64,000 nt of DNA, taken from positions 1 to 64,000 of the forward strand of contig JAUJNG010000016.1 of assembly GCA_030448265.1 (NCBI GenBank), in the 5' to 3' direction. Both the position numbers and the translations under genes were made by a program. Source of the stretch: Abditibacterium sp. (GTDB taxonomy: Bacteria > Armatimonadota > Abditibacteriia > Abditibacteriales > Abditibacteriaceae). Below the pieces are notes generated by a model that ran no database searches, was not told the DNA's origin, and saw nothing but the letters and a program-made list of their open reading frames with translations. How positions within the stretch are numbered: position 1 is the first letter of the stretch; every line of letters begins with the position of its first letter. This document shows, in pieces, positions 27,799 through 35,291 of this stretch.

Positions 27799-29847
27799 AT
27801 GGCACTATTTCCCCAAACCTCCGAGGAAAAGCAGGAACGGCCCACCGGCCCATTGAACATTTCGCCCGCAGCCGAAGATCCGGCGGGTGATGTCGCCGAG
27901 GGCGAAGAAGAAGAGTTTTACGACGGTTTTTCGTGGAAAACCGTCATTGGCGCTCTTTTCATCGGCTTCATCATGATGCCAGGTTCGATTTACCTGGGTC
28001 TGATCGCGGGACAGGGCATGGGGCCAGCCGCCGAATGGGTCACGATTATCCTTTTCATGGAAGTCGCGCGGCGCTCCTACCAGACCCTTCGTAAGCAGGA
28101 AATTTATCTGCTTTATTACGTCGGCGCCGCTCTGACCACACAGGTCGCCGGAATCGCCATCGCTGGCGGGCCGTTCGCGTCGCTGATCTGGAACTCCTAC
28201 GTTGCTAACACGCCCATCGCGCGTTCGCTGGGCATCACCGAGGGACTGAAAAACGCGCCCTGGGCTGCCATCACCGGCGACTCGCCTGGTTTGATCGGGC
28301 GTAGTTTTTTCAGCGCCGACTGGCTGCCCGCCATCGGGCTGCTGCTGTTTCAGGCCACGTTTTGGCGCATGAAAGCCTGGGGACTGGGCTATGTGCTGTT
28401 TCGCATCACGTCTGACGTGGAGCGTTTGCCGTTTCCCCTCGCGCCCATTGCTGCCGAAGGCGCGACGGCTCTGGCCGAATCATCTTCGCAAAAAGAAGGC
28501 TGGCGCTGGCGCATTTTCTCCATTGGCGCCATGATTGGCGTGGGCTGGGGCGCGATCTATATTTTGCTGCCCGCCGTCACCGGTCTTATCTTCGCGCAGC
28601 CCATCACCATCATTTCGGTGCCGTTCATCGACTACACCAGCAATACGCAGAAAATCCTGCCCGCCGCGCTCACCGGCCTTGGAACCGATCTGGGCGGCGT
28701 GCTGATCGGGTTTGTATTGCCCCTTCCGGTTGTGGTTGGAACCTTTATCGCGGCAATCGGCTGTTTTATCGTGGCGAACCCGCTCCTCTATAACGCCGGC
28801 ATTTTGCGGAATTGGGTGTCGGGCACCGATATGCTGCAATCGCAGCTCGTCAACTCCATGGACTTCTGGCTGTCCTTTGGCATCGGCACTTCGGTGATCG
28901 TGGCCATTATCGGTATCGTCGGAGTCATCCGCGCGCTCCTCAAGGGGCGCAGCCAGAAAAAAGAGGGCGTGGCCTCTCCGCAATTCTCCGTCCCCAAAGG
29001 ACGCGGCGACTTTCCTATTTCACTCTCGCTCGCCGTCTGGGCGGTTGGCACCATCGCTTACGTCGTCATGTGCCACTACTTGGTGCCAGCGTTTCCTCTG
29101 TGGATTTTGATTTTCTTTGGTTTCGTCTGGACGCCGATTTTCTCCTATATCAACGCGCGCATGGCGGGTTTGGCGGGCACCCACGTTTCGATTCCCTACG
29201 TCCGCGAAGCCTCCTTCATGATGGCGGGTTATCGTGGCGTTGACATCTGGTTCGCTCCCATTCCCCTGGCCGACCATGGCGGCATGGCGACACATTTCCG
29301 CACCGTTGAATTGACCAAAACCAAGTTCACCTCGATCCTCAAAGTCGAATTGTTGATGCTGCCCATCATGCTGGGCTGTTCGCTCTTGTTTTGGAGCTTT
29401 ATCTGGAAACTCTCGCCCATTCCGGCGGCCAGTTATCCTTTCGCTGCCAAGTTCTGGCCGGTGCATGCCCAATCTCAGGCGCTCTGGTTTACCGCCAATC
29501 GCGAAGGCGAAAACAACTTCCTCTTGCAGTCGATTCGCCCCAGCTATATCGGCATCGGCGCCGGTTTCGCGGTGCTGTCCTACATCGCCGTGATAGCCGG
29601 AGGTTTGCCGGTCTTGTTTTTCTACGGCCTGGTCAACGGCACGCATACGCTTCCGGCCTATGCGATTCCGCAGTTCATCGGCGCCATGCTGGGCCGCTAC
29701 TACTTCCAGAACCGCTACGGCAAGGAAAACTGGCGCGCCTACACGCCGGTTCTGGTCGCGGGCTACTACTGCGGCATGGGACTGATCGGCATGGCGGCTG
29801 TCGCGCTCGCGCTGCTTTCCAAAAGCGTGTCGCGCTTGCCGTTTTAA
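27799..29847 (+). CDS. OPT-like multipass membrane protein (DUF6784/6785 type)
   Basis: 682 residues. After an acidic N-terminal tail (to ~45) the protein is mostly membrane helices, about 14 or more: TVIGALFIGFIMMPGSIYLG, LLYYVGAALTTQVAGIAIAG, WLPAIGLLLFQATFWRMK and the C-terminal VAGYYCGMGLIGMAAVALAL. The region around FPLAPIAAEGATALAESS resembles the oligopeptide transporter (OPT) family. A large loop (SYINARMAGLAGTHVSIPYV) is conserved-looking. Substrate is unknown; I recall related proteins from Planctomycetota and Armatimonadota, often unannotated. It follows the M28-FtsX gene by 87 bp across an inverted repeat and precedes a strong terminator, so the two probably form one unit. Confidence 0.7.
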   Translation: MALFPQTSEEKQERPTGPLNISPAAEDPAGDVAEGEEEEFYDGFSWKTVIGALFIGFIMMPGSIYLGLIAGQGMGPAAEWVTIILFMEVARRSYQTLRKQEIYLLYYVGAALTTQVAGIAIAGGPFASLIWNSYVANTPIARSLGITEGLKNAPWAAITGDSPGLIGRSFFSADWLPAIGLLLFQATFWRMKAWGLGYVLFRITSDVERLPFPLAPIAAEGATALAESSSQKEGWRWRIFSIGAMIGVGWGAIYILLPAVTGLIFAQPITIISVPFIDYTSNTQKILPAALTGLGTDLGGVLIGFVLPLPVVVGTFIAAIGCFIVANPLLYNAGILRNWVSGTDMLQSQLVNSMDFWLSFGIGTSVIVAIIGIVGVIRALLKGRSQKKEGVASPQFSVPKGRGDFPISLSLAVWAVGTIAYVVMCHYLVPAFPLWILIFFGFVWTPIFSYINARMAGLAGTHVSIPYVREASFMMAGYRGVDIWFAPIPLADHGGMATHFRTVELTKTKFTSILKVELLMLPIMLGCSLLFWSFIWKLSPIPAASYPFAAKFWPVHAQSQALWFTANREGENNFLLQSIRPSYIGIGAGFAVLSYIAVIAGGLPVLFFYGLVNGTHTLPAYAIPQFIGAMLGRYYFQNRYGKENWRAYTPVLVAGYYCGMGLIGMAAVALALLSKSVSRLPF

Positions 29848-29862
29848 GCGAAGTAGAAAACT

Positions 29863-29897
29863 AAAAAACGCCCGACTTTGATAGTCGGGCGTTTTTT
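29863..29897 (+). terminator. Rho-independent terminator after the OPT-like gene
   Basis: A 9-bp GC stem (CGCCCGACT 29869-29877 with AGTCGGGCG 29883-29891) is followed by TTTTTT. It is preceded by AAAAAA, so it can act in both directions. It lies 16 bp after the stop codon. Confidence 0.92.
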
Positions 29898-29976
29898 ATT
29901 GAAGCGAACTTGTCACAAAGAGCGGCAATTTACAATCTAAAGATACAGATTGCCGCGTGCGGCGGCATAATAAACT

Positions 29977-30747
29977 GTTGGGCCGTCGCGAAAATCTTCA
30001 CTGCGCGCAAGAGAATGGAAACGCCTATAAACCAATACCAATCAAATTAGTGAATCCAATCGAGTTCGACGAGACCCGCAAATTAGCTGCTTTGATGAAC
30101 TCTTTTCATCAAAATTCCCTGCCCTTTGTATACCTGCGTCCATGTTCTCTTACGGTTGTTCGTATCCTGCTCGGTATATGTTCCCTTTAAAGGTTCTAAC
30201 AGTAGTTCTGCTCCGTGCCTCTGCGGAGTAACACGGTCAGATAGTTTTGCCGTTGAATTAGAACTACGGACAGGCCGGTTGATAAAATAAATGTTGTCTA
30301 TTTTGTATTGCACGACGGCAGCGCCTCGTAGCATAGTGTATGAACAGGAAACGGAGCGCCTTGAACCCTGATGACTACGAATCTCAACACCACATCCTCC
30401 GTTTTTGAATGAAACAACGGTCATCAGTCTGGTGCCGTCTCTTCTAATCCCCTCGTATTTCCAAACGCCCTCATATGGGAATTTTTTATCTTTAAACAAC
30501 AACGGCATTAAAATCGTGGCGAGTAAAACTCCGCCGAGCATTAATAAACTCGTGGCGATACGAACACGCTTCGGTGCGTCATGCTCTGGCATTGTCTTAT
30601 TCCGATACTCACCACACATTTTACAGCAACCAGCTAAATCAGCAGCGTGAGTCTCAAACATCGGGCTAACAAGGTGCTGCACCCGCCCTCCTACAGCTTA
30701 TGCTCGCTCCTCGGTCGCTCCCTTTCAGCGGCGGGTGAGATTGGTCG
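29977..30747 (+). other. Candidate integron-type gene cassette (boundaries by core-site motif)
   Basis: A perfect GTTRRRY core (GTTGGGC, 29977-29983) lies to the left, and an attC-like site ending in GTTAGTC (30747) to the right. Between them is one AT-richer gene unlike its neighbours. The gene runs opposite to the usual cassette orientation. No integrase gene is in the window. Suggestive only. Confidence 0.3.
30083..30592 (-). CDS. Small membrane-anchored protein of unknown function
   Basis: 169 residues if the ATG at 30592 (MPEHDAPKR) is used; an upstream in-frame ATG at 30622 (MCGEYRNKTMPEHD) is also possible. One N-terminal membrane helix (IATSLLMLGGVLLATILMPL) is followed by a soluble part with YEGVWKYEGIRRDGTRLMTV and a Ser-rich stretch. 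Codon use and GC are clearly lower than in flanking genes, suggesting acquisition. I recognise no family. It sits inside the candidate cassette 29977-30747. The 235-bp gap at 29848-30082 holds the terminator and a short hairpin near 29931-29956. Confidence 0.62.
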   Translation of the reverse strand: MPEHDAPKRVRIATSLLMLGGVLLATILMPLLFKDKKFPYEGVWKYEGIRRDGTRLMTVVSFKNGGCGVEIRSHQGSRRSVSCSYTMLRGAAVVQYKIDNIYFINRPVRSSNSTAKLSDRVTPQRHGAELLLEPLKGTYTEQDTNNRKRTWTQVYKGQGILMKRVHQSS

Positions 30748-30753
30748 TTAGTC
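30664..30753 (+). repeat. attC-like integron recombination site
   Basis: Outer boxes GGCTAAC (30664-30670) and GTTAGTC (30747-30753) are complementary except for one G-T. Inner arms CACCCGCC (30680-30687) and GGCGGGTG (30730-30737) pair perfectly, with unpaired spacers between them and a variable terminal loop. The start TAACAAGGTGCTGCA is typical of environmental attC sites as I remember them. The right box ends just before the pepP stop codon. Confidence 0.5.
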
Positions 30754-30754
30754 C

Positions 30755-31837
30755 CTACAATTCTAACAACCTCTCCGGCTTCGGCGTTCCGGTCAAAACT
30801 TCCGCACCATTCTCGGTGATGAGCAGCATATCTTCGATGCGAACGCCGCCGAAATTGGGCAGATAAATTCCTGGTTCGCAGGTCACGATCATGCCCGCCG
30901 CCAATTTTCCTTTGCCGAGTTTGGAAAGGCGCGGAGCTTCGTGGATGTCGATGCCCACGCCGTGCCCCAGGCCGTGCCCGAAGTTCTTTTTGTAGCCCGC
31001 GTCATTGATCATCTCGCGCGCGATGGCATCGGCGGCCACGCAGCCCAAACCTGGTTTCATCGCTTCCAGCGCCGCGACCTGCGCGCGCCAGGTCACTTCG
31101 TAAATCTCTTTTTGCTGCGAATCGGCGCGGCCCAGACACACGGTTCGCGTCATGTCGGAGCAGTAATTGTCGAAGCGCGCGCCCATGTCGATGGTCACCA
31201 TGTCGCCGTGTTCGAGAACTTTGTCCGACGCGACGCCGTGCGGCAAAGCGCCGCGCGCGCCCGAGGCGACGATGGTTTCAAAACTCAAACCTGATGCGCC
31301 GCGACTTTTGACGCCGTTTTCGATGGCGGCGGCGACTTCGCGCTCGGTTAAGCCTGGACGCATTATTTGCAGAGCTTCGGCGAAAGCCTCGTCGGCGATT
31401 TGCACGGCGCGGCGCAAAATCGCCATTTCGTTGGCGTCTTTGTGGAGCCGCAGCGATTCCACGGCGCGCGTGGTGGGCACGGTTCGGGCGGTTTTGAGGA
31501 GTTTTTGCATCTCCTGCCACGCCGCGACCGAAACGTGTTCGGCTTCAAACCCGACCCGCGAAAGGCGCTCTTTGGCGACGATTTTAGTCGCATCGCGCCA
31601 CAATCCACGCTCGGCGATGACGATTTCAGCGTGCGCCCCGACCTGATTTTGCGCCTGCGATTTGTAACGAAAATCGGTGATGAAATGCGCCGCGTCGCGC
31701 GTGAGCAAGAGCAGGCCCGACGAGCCGCTAAAACCGCTCAAATAACCGACGTTGGTGAGATGAGAAACCGCCAGAGCGTCGCATTTGAGTTTGGGAAGCC
31801 GCGCGCGCAGAGTTTGAAGACGAAAAGCGTAATTCAT
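30755..31837 (-). CDS. pepP: Xaa-Pro aminopeptidase-like M24 metallopeptidase
   Basis: 360 residues, cytoplasmic. Removes N-terminal residues before proline using two metal ions. The creatinase-like N-terminal domain (~1-125) includes VGYLSGFSGSSGLLLLTRDA. The pita-bread domain carries the five metal ligands: Asp in VTIDMGARF and in YCSDMTRTVC, His in GHGLGHGVGIDIHE, Glu in VTCEPGIYLP and in GVRIEDMLL. Length is normal for short PepP/PepQ enzymes. A generic M24 peptidase with other specificity is possible. It is followed by the attC-like site. aroQ lies upstream on the same strand across an inverted repeat. Confidence 0.92.
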   Translation of the reverse strand: MNYAFRLQTLRARLPKLKCDALAVSHLTNVGYLSGFSGSSGLLLLTRDAAHFITDFRYKSQAQNQVGAHAEIVIAERGLWRDATKIVAKERLSRVGFEAEHVSVAAWQEMQKLLKTARTVPTTRAVESLRLHKDANEMAILRRAVQIADEAFAEALQIMRPGLTEREVAAAIENGVKSRGASGLSFETIVASGARGALPHGVASDKVLEHGDMVTIDMGARFDNYCSDMTRTVCLGRADSQQKEIYEVTWRAQVAALEAMKPGLGCVAADAIAREMINDAGYKKNFGHGLGHGVGIDIHEAPRLSKLGKGKLAAGMIVTCEPGIYLPNFGGVRIEDMLLITENGAEVLTGTPKPERLLEL

Positions 31838-31845
31838 GGGAGGAA

Positions 31846-31899
31846 TACGGGAGACGGAATAAGAGAAACGCGCTTAGCTCTCCCGTATTCCGTCTCCCG
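31846..31899. repeat. Inverted repeat between aroQ and pepP
   Basis: Arms 31846-31860 and 31885-31899 (ACGGGAGACGGAATA and its complement) pair perfectly around 24 bp, and flanking GGGAG/CTCCC extends the symmetry. The left arm begins 9 bp before the pepP start codon and the right arm ends next to the aroQ stop, so it fills the intergenic gap. Confidence 0.85.
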
Positions 31900-31900
31900 T

Positions 31901-32332
31901 CTACTTCAATGCCAGTTCAGTCGCCGCGCGCAGGCCCAGTTCGTAGCTCAAGATGCCCAGTCCGGCGATGGTTCCAACGCACACTTCGGCGATCACCGAG
32001 GTGTGGCGCCAAATTTCGGCGCGGGCGTGGACATTCGAGATATGAACCTCAATGACGGGCCGCGCGATGGCGGCGATGGCGTCGCGCAGGGCGTAGGAAT
32101 AGTGGGTGAAAGCGCCCGCGTTCAAAATGACGGCGCCCGCGTCGGTGCCGTGCAGCGCGTCGATGAGCGCGCCCTCGTGGTTCGATTGCAGGGTTTCGAC
32201 TTCGATGCCCAGTTCCTCGCCCAGCGTTTGCAGGCGGTCGTTGATGCTATCGAGCGAGATCGAGCCGTAAATGGCGGGTTCGCGCACGCCCAGCAGGTTG
32301 AGATTGGGGCCGTGTAAGACCAGAATTTTCAT
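31901..32332 (-). CDS. aroQ: Type II 3-dehydroquinate dehydratase
   Basis: 143 residues. Converts 3-dehydroquinate to 3-dehydroshikimate in the shikimate pathway; forms a cytoplasmic dodecamer. Recognised by MKILVLHGPNLNLLGVREP at the start, IYGSISLDSI with the lid Tyr, SNHEGALIDALH, ILNAGAFTHYSYALRDAI and the catalytic His segment VIEVHISNVHAR followed by FRH-equivalent IWRHTSV. The common REPxxYG reads REPAIYG. Length is normal (~145). Its ATG overlaps the stop of the upstream O-antigen-ligase-like gene by 4 bp, giving a translationally coupled pair. Confidence 0.95.
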   Translation of the reverse strand: MKILVLHGPNLNLLGVREPAIYGSISLDSINDRLQTLGEELGIEVETLQSNHEGALIDALHGTDAGAVILNAGAFTHYSYALRDAIAAIARPVIEVHISNVHARAEIWRHTSVIAEVCVGTIAGLGILSYELGLRAATELALK

Positions 32333-34407
32333 TTCAATTGAGTTTGTAGCTCCACAAGCTGCGCGGCGACGGTTTCGAGATCGGCGTTGGCGTCGAGGTC
32401 GATGGCCTGGCCCGAAGCGCGCAAAATCGCCTCGTTTCCGGCCTGCCTCTGGCGCGCGCGTTCGCCATCGCCAACAGCCAGTTCGACCAGCCGTTTGGCC
32501 CGCGCTTTCTGACCGGTTTTCACGAGCTGAGGCGCCAGAAGCACCGTCGCGCGCGCGAAATCGAGGTTAACCCAATCGGCGAGCGCGGGGTAGCGGCCAT
32601 AAGGCGCGTTTCGCAGCGCGAGGATGAACTCCAAATCGTCGTAAGCCGCGCCGTTTTTGGTTTCCAGGCGCCACAGCGCGCGTTCAAGGCGCAGGCGCGT
32701 GCCCAATGGGTCGTTTTCGACGGCGCGCGCGTAAAGTTTCTCCACCTCGGCGGGCGATTGTCCGGCGCGGTCGCTCGCGCGGGCGAGATTGGCCCAGTTC
32801 GCGGCGCGCGTGGGCTGTAGCGCGATGGCAGTTTGAAACGCGGCGCGTCCATCGCCGCCGCTCCTTTCCCGCCAATAGCCCAGATTCGACCACGCGCGCG
32901 CCGAAGTCGGATCGAGCGCAGTCGCTTCCTCCGCCCTTTGCGCCGCGACCGTTGGCGCTCCTCTGCTTCCAAACTCGTCGGCGAGTTGGTTCGCATCTTC
33001 GCCCGCCGCCGCTTTCTGGGTTTGATAGCCGCCCAGCGCCAGAAGCAGCGTCGCGCCGAGCCAGAACGGGTTCAAGCGCGACGCGAAATTTTCCTCTCGC
33101 GGCGCGGAATCATTCAACGAAACCAGAACGGCGAGCGCGACGCTCAGAAAAATGAGAATGGAAGTGGTTTGAAATCCCGAATCGACGTTGCCATGCAACA
33201 GCAGGGCGACGACGGCGCCGCAACACCCCGCCACGAGCGGCCAATCCGCCGTTTTGGTGCGATGCAGCCCTTTTTTAAGCGCGACGGCAACGGCGCCGAG
33301 CAGCAACAACAGTGCGGGAATCCCGCTTTCCGCCGCGATTTGCAGCCACGATTGGTGCGCGCTGCGCGTATAGCCGGCCTGGGCGAAACGCGCAAAAACG
33401 TGAGGAAACGAGGCGGGGCCGTGTCCCAGAAGCGGTTTCGCCCCCGCCATGTCAAGCGTCGAACGCCACAGGAAAACGCGAAACATCGTCGAGTTGTCCT
33501 CCGCGCCGCGCGCCTGCTGCAAGCGCGGCACGATGGTTTTCGCCGCCAAAAACGCAAAAAGCAGTGCCAGAGCGAGGGCCGAAATTCCCACGGCGGCGCG
33601 ATTGCGGCGCGCAAAAGTTCCAATTTCGGCCCATTTCGCGCGCCCGATCACCAGTGAAGTGCATAACAGCGCGACTAAAGCCGCCAGAAAACCGCCCTTG
33701 CTTGCAGTGACCAGAAGCCCCGCGCCGCAAATCAAAAACGGCGCGCAAGACCCCACGACGAGAAGCGAATTGTTCACTTTTCGGCGCACCAAAATCGGAA
33801 GAATCGCCGCGACGGGCAAAGTCATGGCGAGGGCGTTGGCGAAGAGATTGGGGTTGTAAAACGGCCCGAACTGGCGCGAATTGCGAGTCTGAACGAAATC
33901 GAGCAGCGCCGGAAGGCAAACCCACGCCATGCCGACGGCCCAGGCGCCCAGAATCCACAGCGCGCGCTGCGGTGTCCACAGCGCGCGCACCGCAAAAAAA
34001 ACCGCCAGAGCGCCGCCGATGCGCGCCACTTCCAGCCACGAATCGTGGCGATAAGAACTGGTGGCAACCGAGATGAGATTCCAGCCCAGAAACGCCAACA
34101 AAAGCCACGCGGTCGCTTCGAAACGCGCTCTGGCATGGGGCGAAAGCGCCAGGCAAAGCGCCCCGACCGCGCCCAGCAGCAGAAAGAGCGCCTGGGGCCA
34201 GAAATCGTAGGTCGAAGGCCAAAATCCCGATAAAGAGGCGGGGCCAAACCCCAAAAGCGCCAGCAGAGCGCCGAAAGCGAGCAGGGTAGGAAGAGAATCG
34301 AAGCCCCAGAGGTCGCCCCTCCGCGCGGCGAGTTCGGGTGCGGGACGCGAGGAAATCACGAGGACAAGTTTAGCGAGTTGAAGGCGTCGGCTTTTGGATG
34401 AAAGCAA
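32329..34407 (-). CDS. O-antigen ligase-like multipass protein with C-terminal TPR region
   Basis: 692 residues. About 12 membrane helices fill residues 40-450 (LLAFGALLALLGFGPASL, LLLFGAVGALCLALSP-like segments, VVGSCAPFLICGAGLLVTAS). The Wzy/WaaL signature is the loop WRSTLDMAGAKPLLGHGPAS followed by HQSWLQIAAESGIPALLLLL. Residues ~480-690 form TPR-like helices (ALDPTSARAWSNLGYWRERS, ALQPTRAANWANLARASDRA, AVENDPLGTRL). Such proteins ligate or polymerise surface glycans in the inner membrane, and some glycosylate pilins. The target here is unknown. It is coupled to aroQ by a 4-bp overlap, with no evident pathway link. Confidence 0.82.
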   Translation of the reverse strand: MLSSKSRRLQLAKLVLVISSRPAPELAARRGDLWGFDSLPTLLAFGALLALLGFGPASLSGFWPSTYDFWPQALFLLLGAVGALCLALSPHARARFEATAWLLLAFLGWNLISVATSSYRHDSWLEVARIGGALAVFFAVRALWTPQRALWILGAWAVGMAWVCLPALLDFVQTRNSRQFGPFYNPNLFANALAMTLPVAAILPILVRRKVNNSLLVVGSCAPFLICGAGLLVTASKGGFLAALVALLCTSLVIGRAKWAEIGTFARRNRAAVGISALALALLFAFLAAKTIVPRLQQARGAEDNSTMFRVFLWRSTLDMAGAKPLLGHGPASFPHVFARFAQAGYTRSAHQSWLQIAAESGIPALLLLLGAVAVALKKGLHRTKTADWPLVAGCCGAVVALLLHGNVDSGFQTTSILIFLSVALAVLVSLNDSAPREENFASRLNPFWLGATLLLALGGYQTQKAAAGEDANQLADEFGSRGAPTVAAQRAEEATALDPTSARAWSNLGYWRERSGGDGRAAFQTAIALQPTRAANWANLARASDRAGQSPAEVEKLYARAVENDPLGTRLRLERALWRLETKNGAAYDDLEFILALRNAPYGRYPALADWVNLDFARATVLLAPQLVKTGQKARAKRLVELAVGDGERARQRQAGNEAILRASGQAIDLDANADLETVAAQLVELQTQLK

Positions 34408-34552
34408 GGGAATTTACGCGACACGACAGACGGGTGTTATTTTCCAATCCAGAGCTAACTGGATTGTGAGAAGGCACAGCCACAACGTAACATTATTGTT
34501 GTAGTATTATGTGCAACTTGATTGCATATGCCATACTCCAAGTAAATAGGCT

Positions 34553-35146
34553 ATGAACGAAACCAAAAAATATAAAAATTCTTGGCTCAACTGGTTGGGA
34601 TTGATCACGTTTGCCCTTTTTCTGGCTTTTGCGTGGTTCTTTGCTGCGGCTTGGCAATTTGTCATCCCCGCCTACATTCCTCTGTATGCTTACCTGCTCT
34701 ATGCGTTACTCTGTTCATTAGTGTTCTTACCCTTCCTACTTGCCGGAAGGTTTCGCCGCACCAAAGTCACTTTTCAGGTCGTTTTCGTGATAACCGTCGT
34801 TCTGCTTTGGTTCTTCCCTATGAGTTCTCGACAGCCTTTTTTAAGGGACTTGAGTTCTGTCCGTCCAGGTATGACTGTCGCACAGGTGAACGCTATCATG
34901 GGGAAATATATGAAAGGAACGGGTTGGCCTCCTAATCCCTTCGATTCGGGCGCGTCTTCCCCAAATACTCTCACGGTATTGCCCCATGGTTCGACACACC
35001 AAACCAAAACCAACAATAAAGGCGAAATGGAGATAGCAGACGCTATCACTTACAGGCACAGCGACGAAGCTGAATATAATTCGGATTGGGGCGTGGTATC
35101 ATTCAAGAATGGCCGCGTAGTCAAAACGGAGTTTATGCCGGATTGA
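34553..35146 (+). CDS. Small membrane protein with BamE/SmpA-like soluble tail
   Basis: 197 residues. Three hydrophobic helices fall in residues ~14-100 (WLGLITFALFLAFAWFFAAA, YAYLLYALLCSLVFLPFLLA, VVFVITVVLLWFFP). A soluble tail follows with SSVRPGMTVAQVNAIMGKYM, the RxGMT...V...G pattern of SmpA/OmlA (BamE)-type domains, and WGVVSFKNGRVVKTEF. The base composition is AT-richer than in the neighbours. It is flanked on the 3' side by an attC-like half-site and by a 145-bp AT-rich upstream gap (34408-34552), so it is a candidate mobile or cassette gene. No specific function can be given. Confidence 0.72.
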   Translation: MNETKKYKNSWLNWLGLITFALFLAFAWFFAAAWQFVIPAYIPLYAYLLYALLCSLVFLPFLLAGRFRRTKVTFQVVFVITVVLLWFFPMSSRQPFLRDLSSVRPGMTVAQVNAIMGKYMKGTGWPPNPFDSGASSPNTLTVLPHGSTHQTKTNNKGEMEIADAITYRHSDEAEYNSDWGVVSFKNGRVVKTEFMPD

Positions 35147-35149
35147 AAC

Positions 35150-35215
35150 TCTTTAACAAAGGGACAACGAAGTGCTGCATCCGGCCAGTTGCAGCTTGGC
35201 TCATCATTGCTCAGG
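35150..35215 (+). repeat. attC-like half-site after an orphan gene
   Basis: GGGACAACGAAGTGCTGCAT and the following ~30 bases align with the left half of the attC-like site at 30664 (shared AAC, GTGCTGCA, CAGCTT and GCTC blocks). No closing GTTRRRY box is found within 100 bp, so it is a degenerate or partial site. Confidence 0.3.
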
Positions 35216-35291
35216 GGCTATAAAAATCGCTATTTCCCCGACAACTTCCGCCCAAGCTGCGAATCCCCCGCCGCCAACGTATAATCACCTC

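Noticed and set aside
29931-29956. Hairpin GCGGCAAT...ATTGCCGC as a second terminator or attC arm
   Set aside because: The stem is short and imperfect, has no U-tract, and the preceding hairpin at 29863-29897 already explains termination. It does not match attC boxes.
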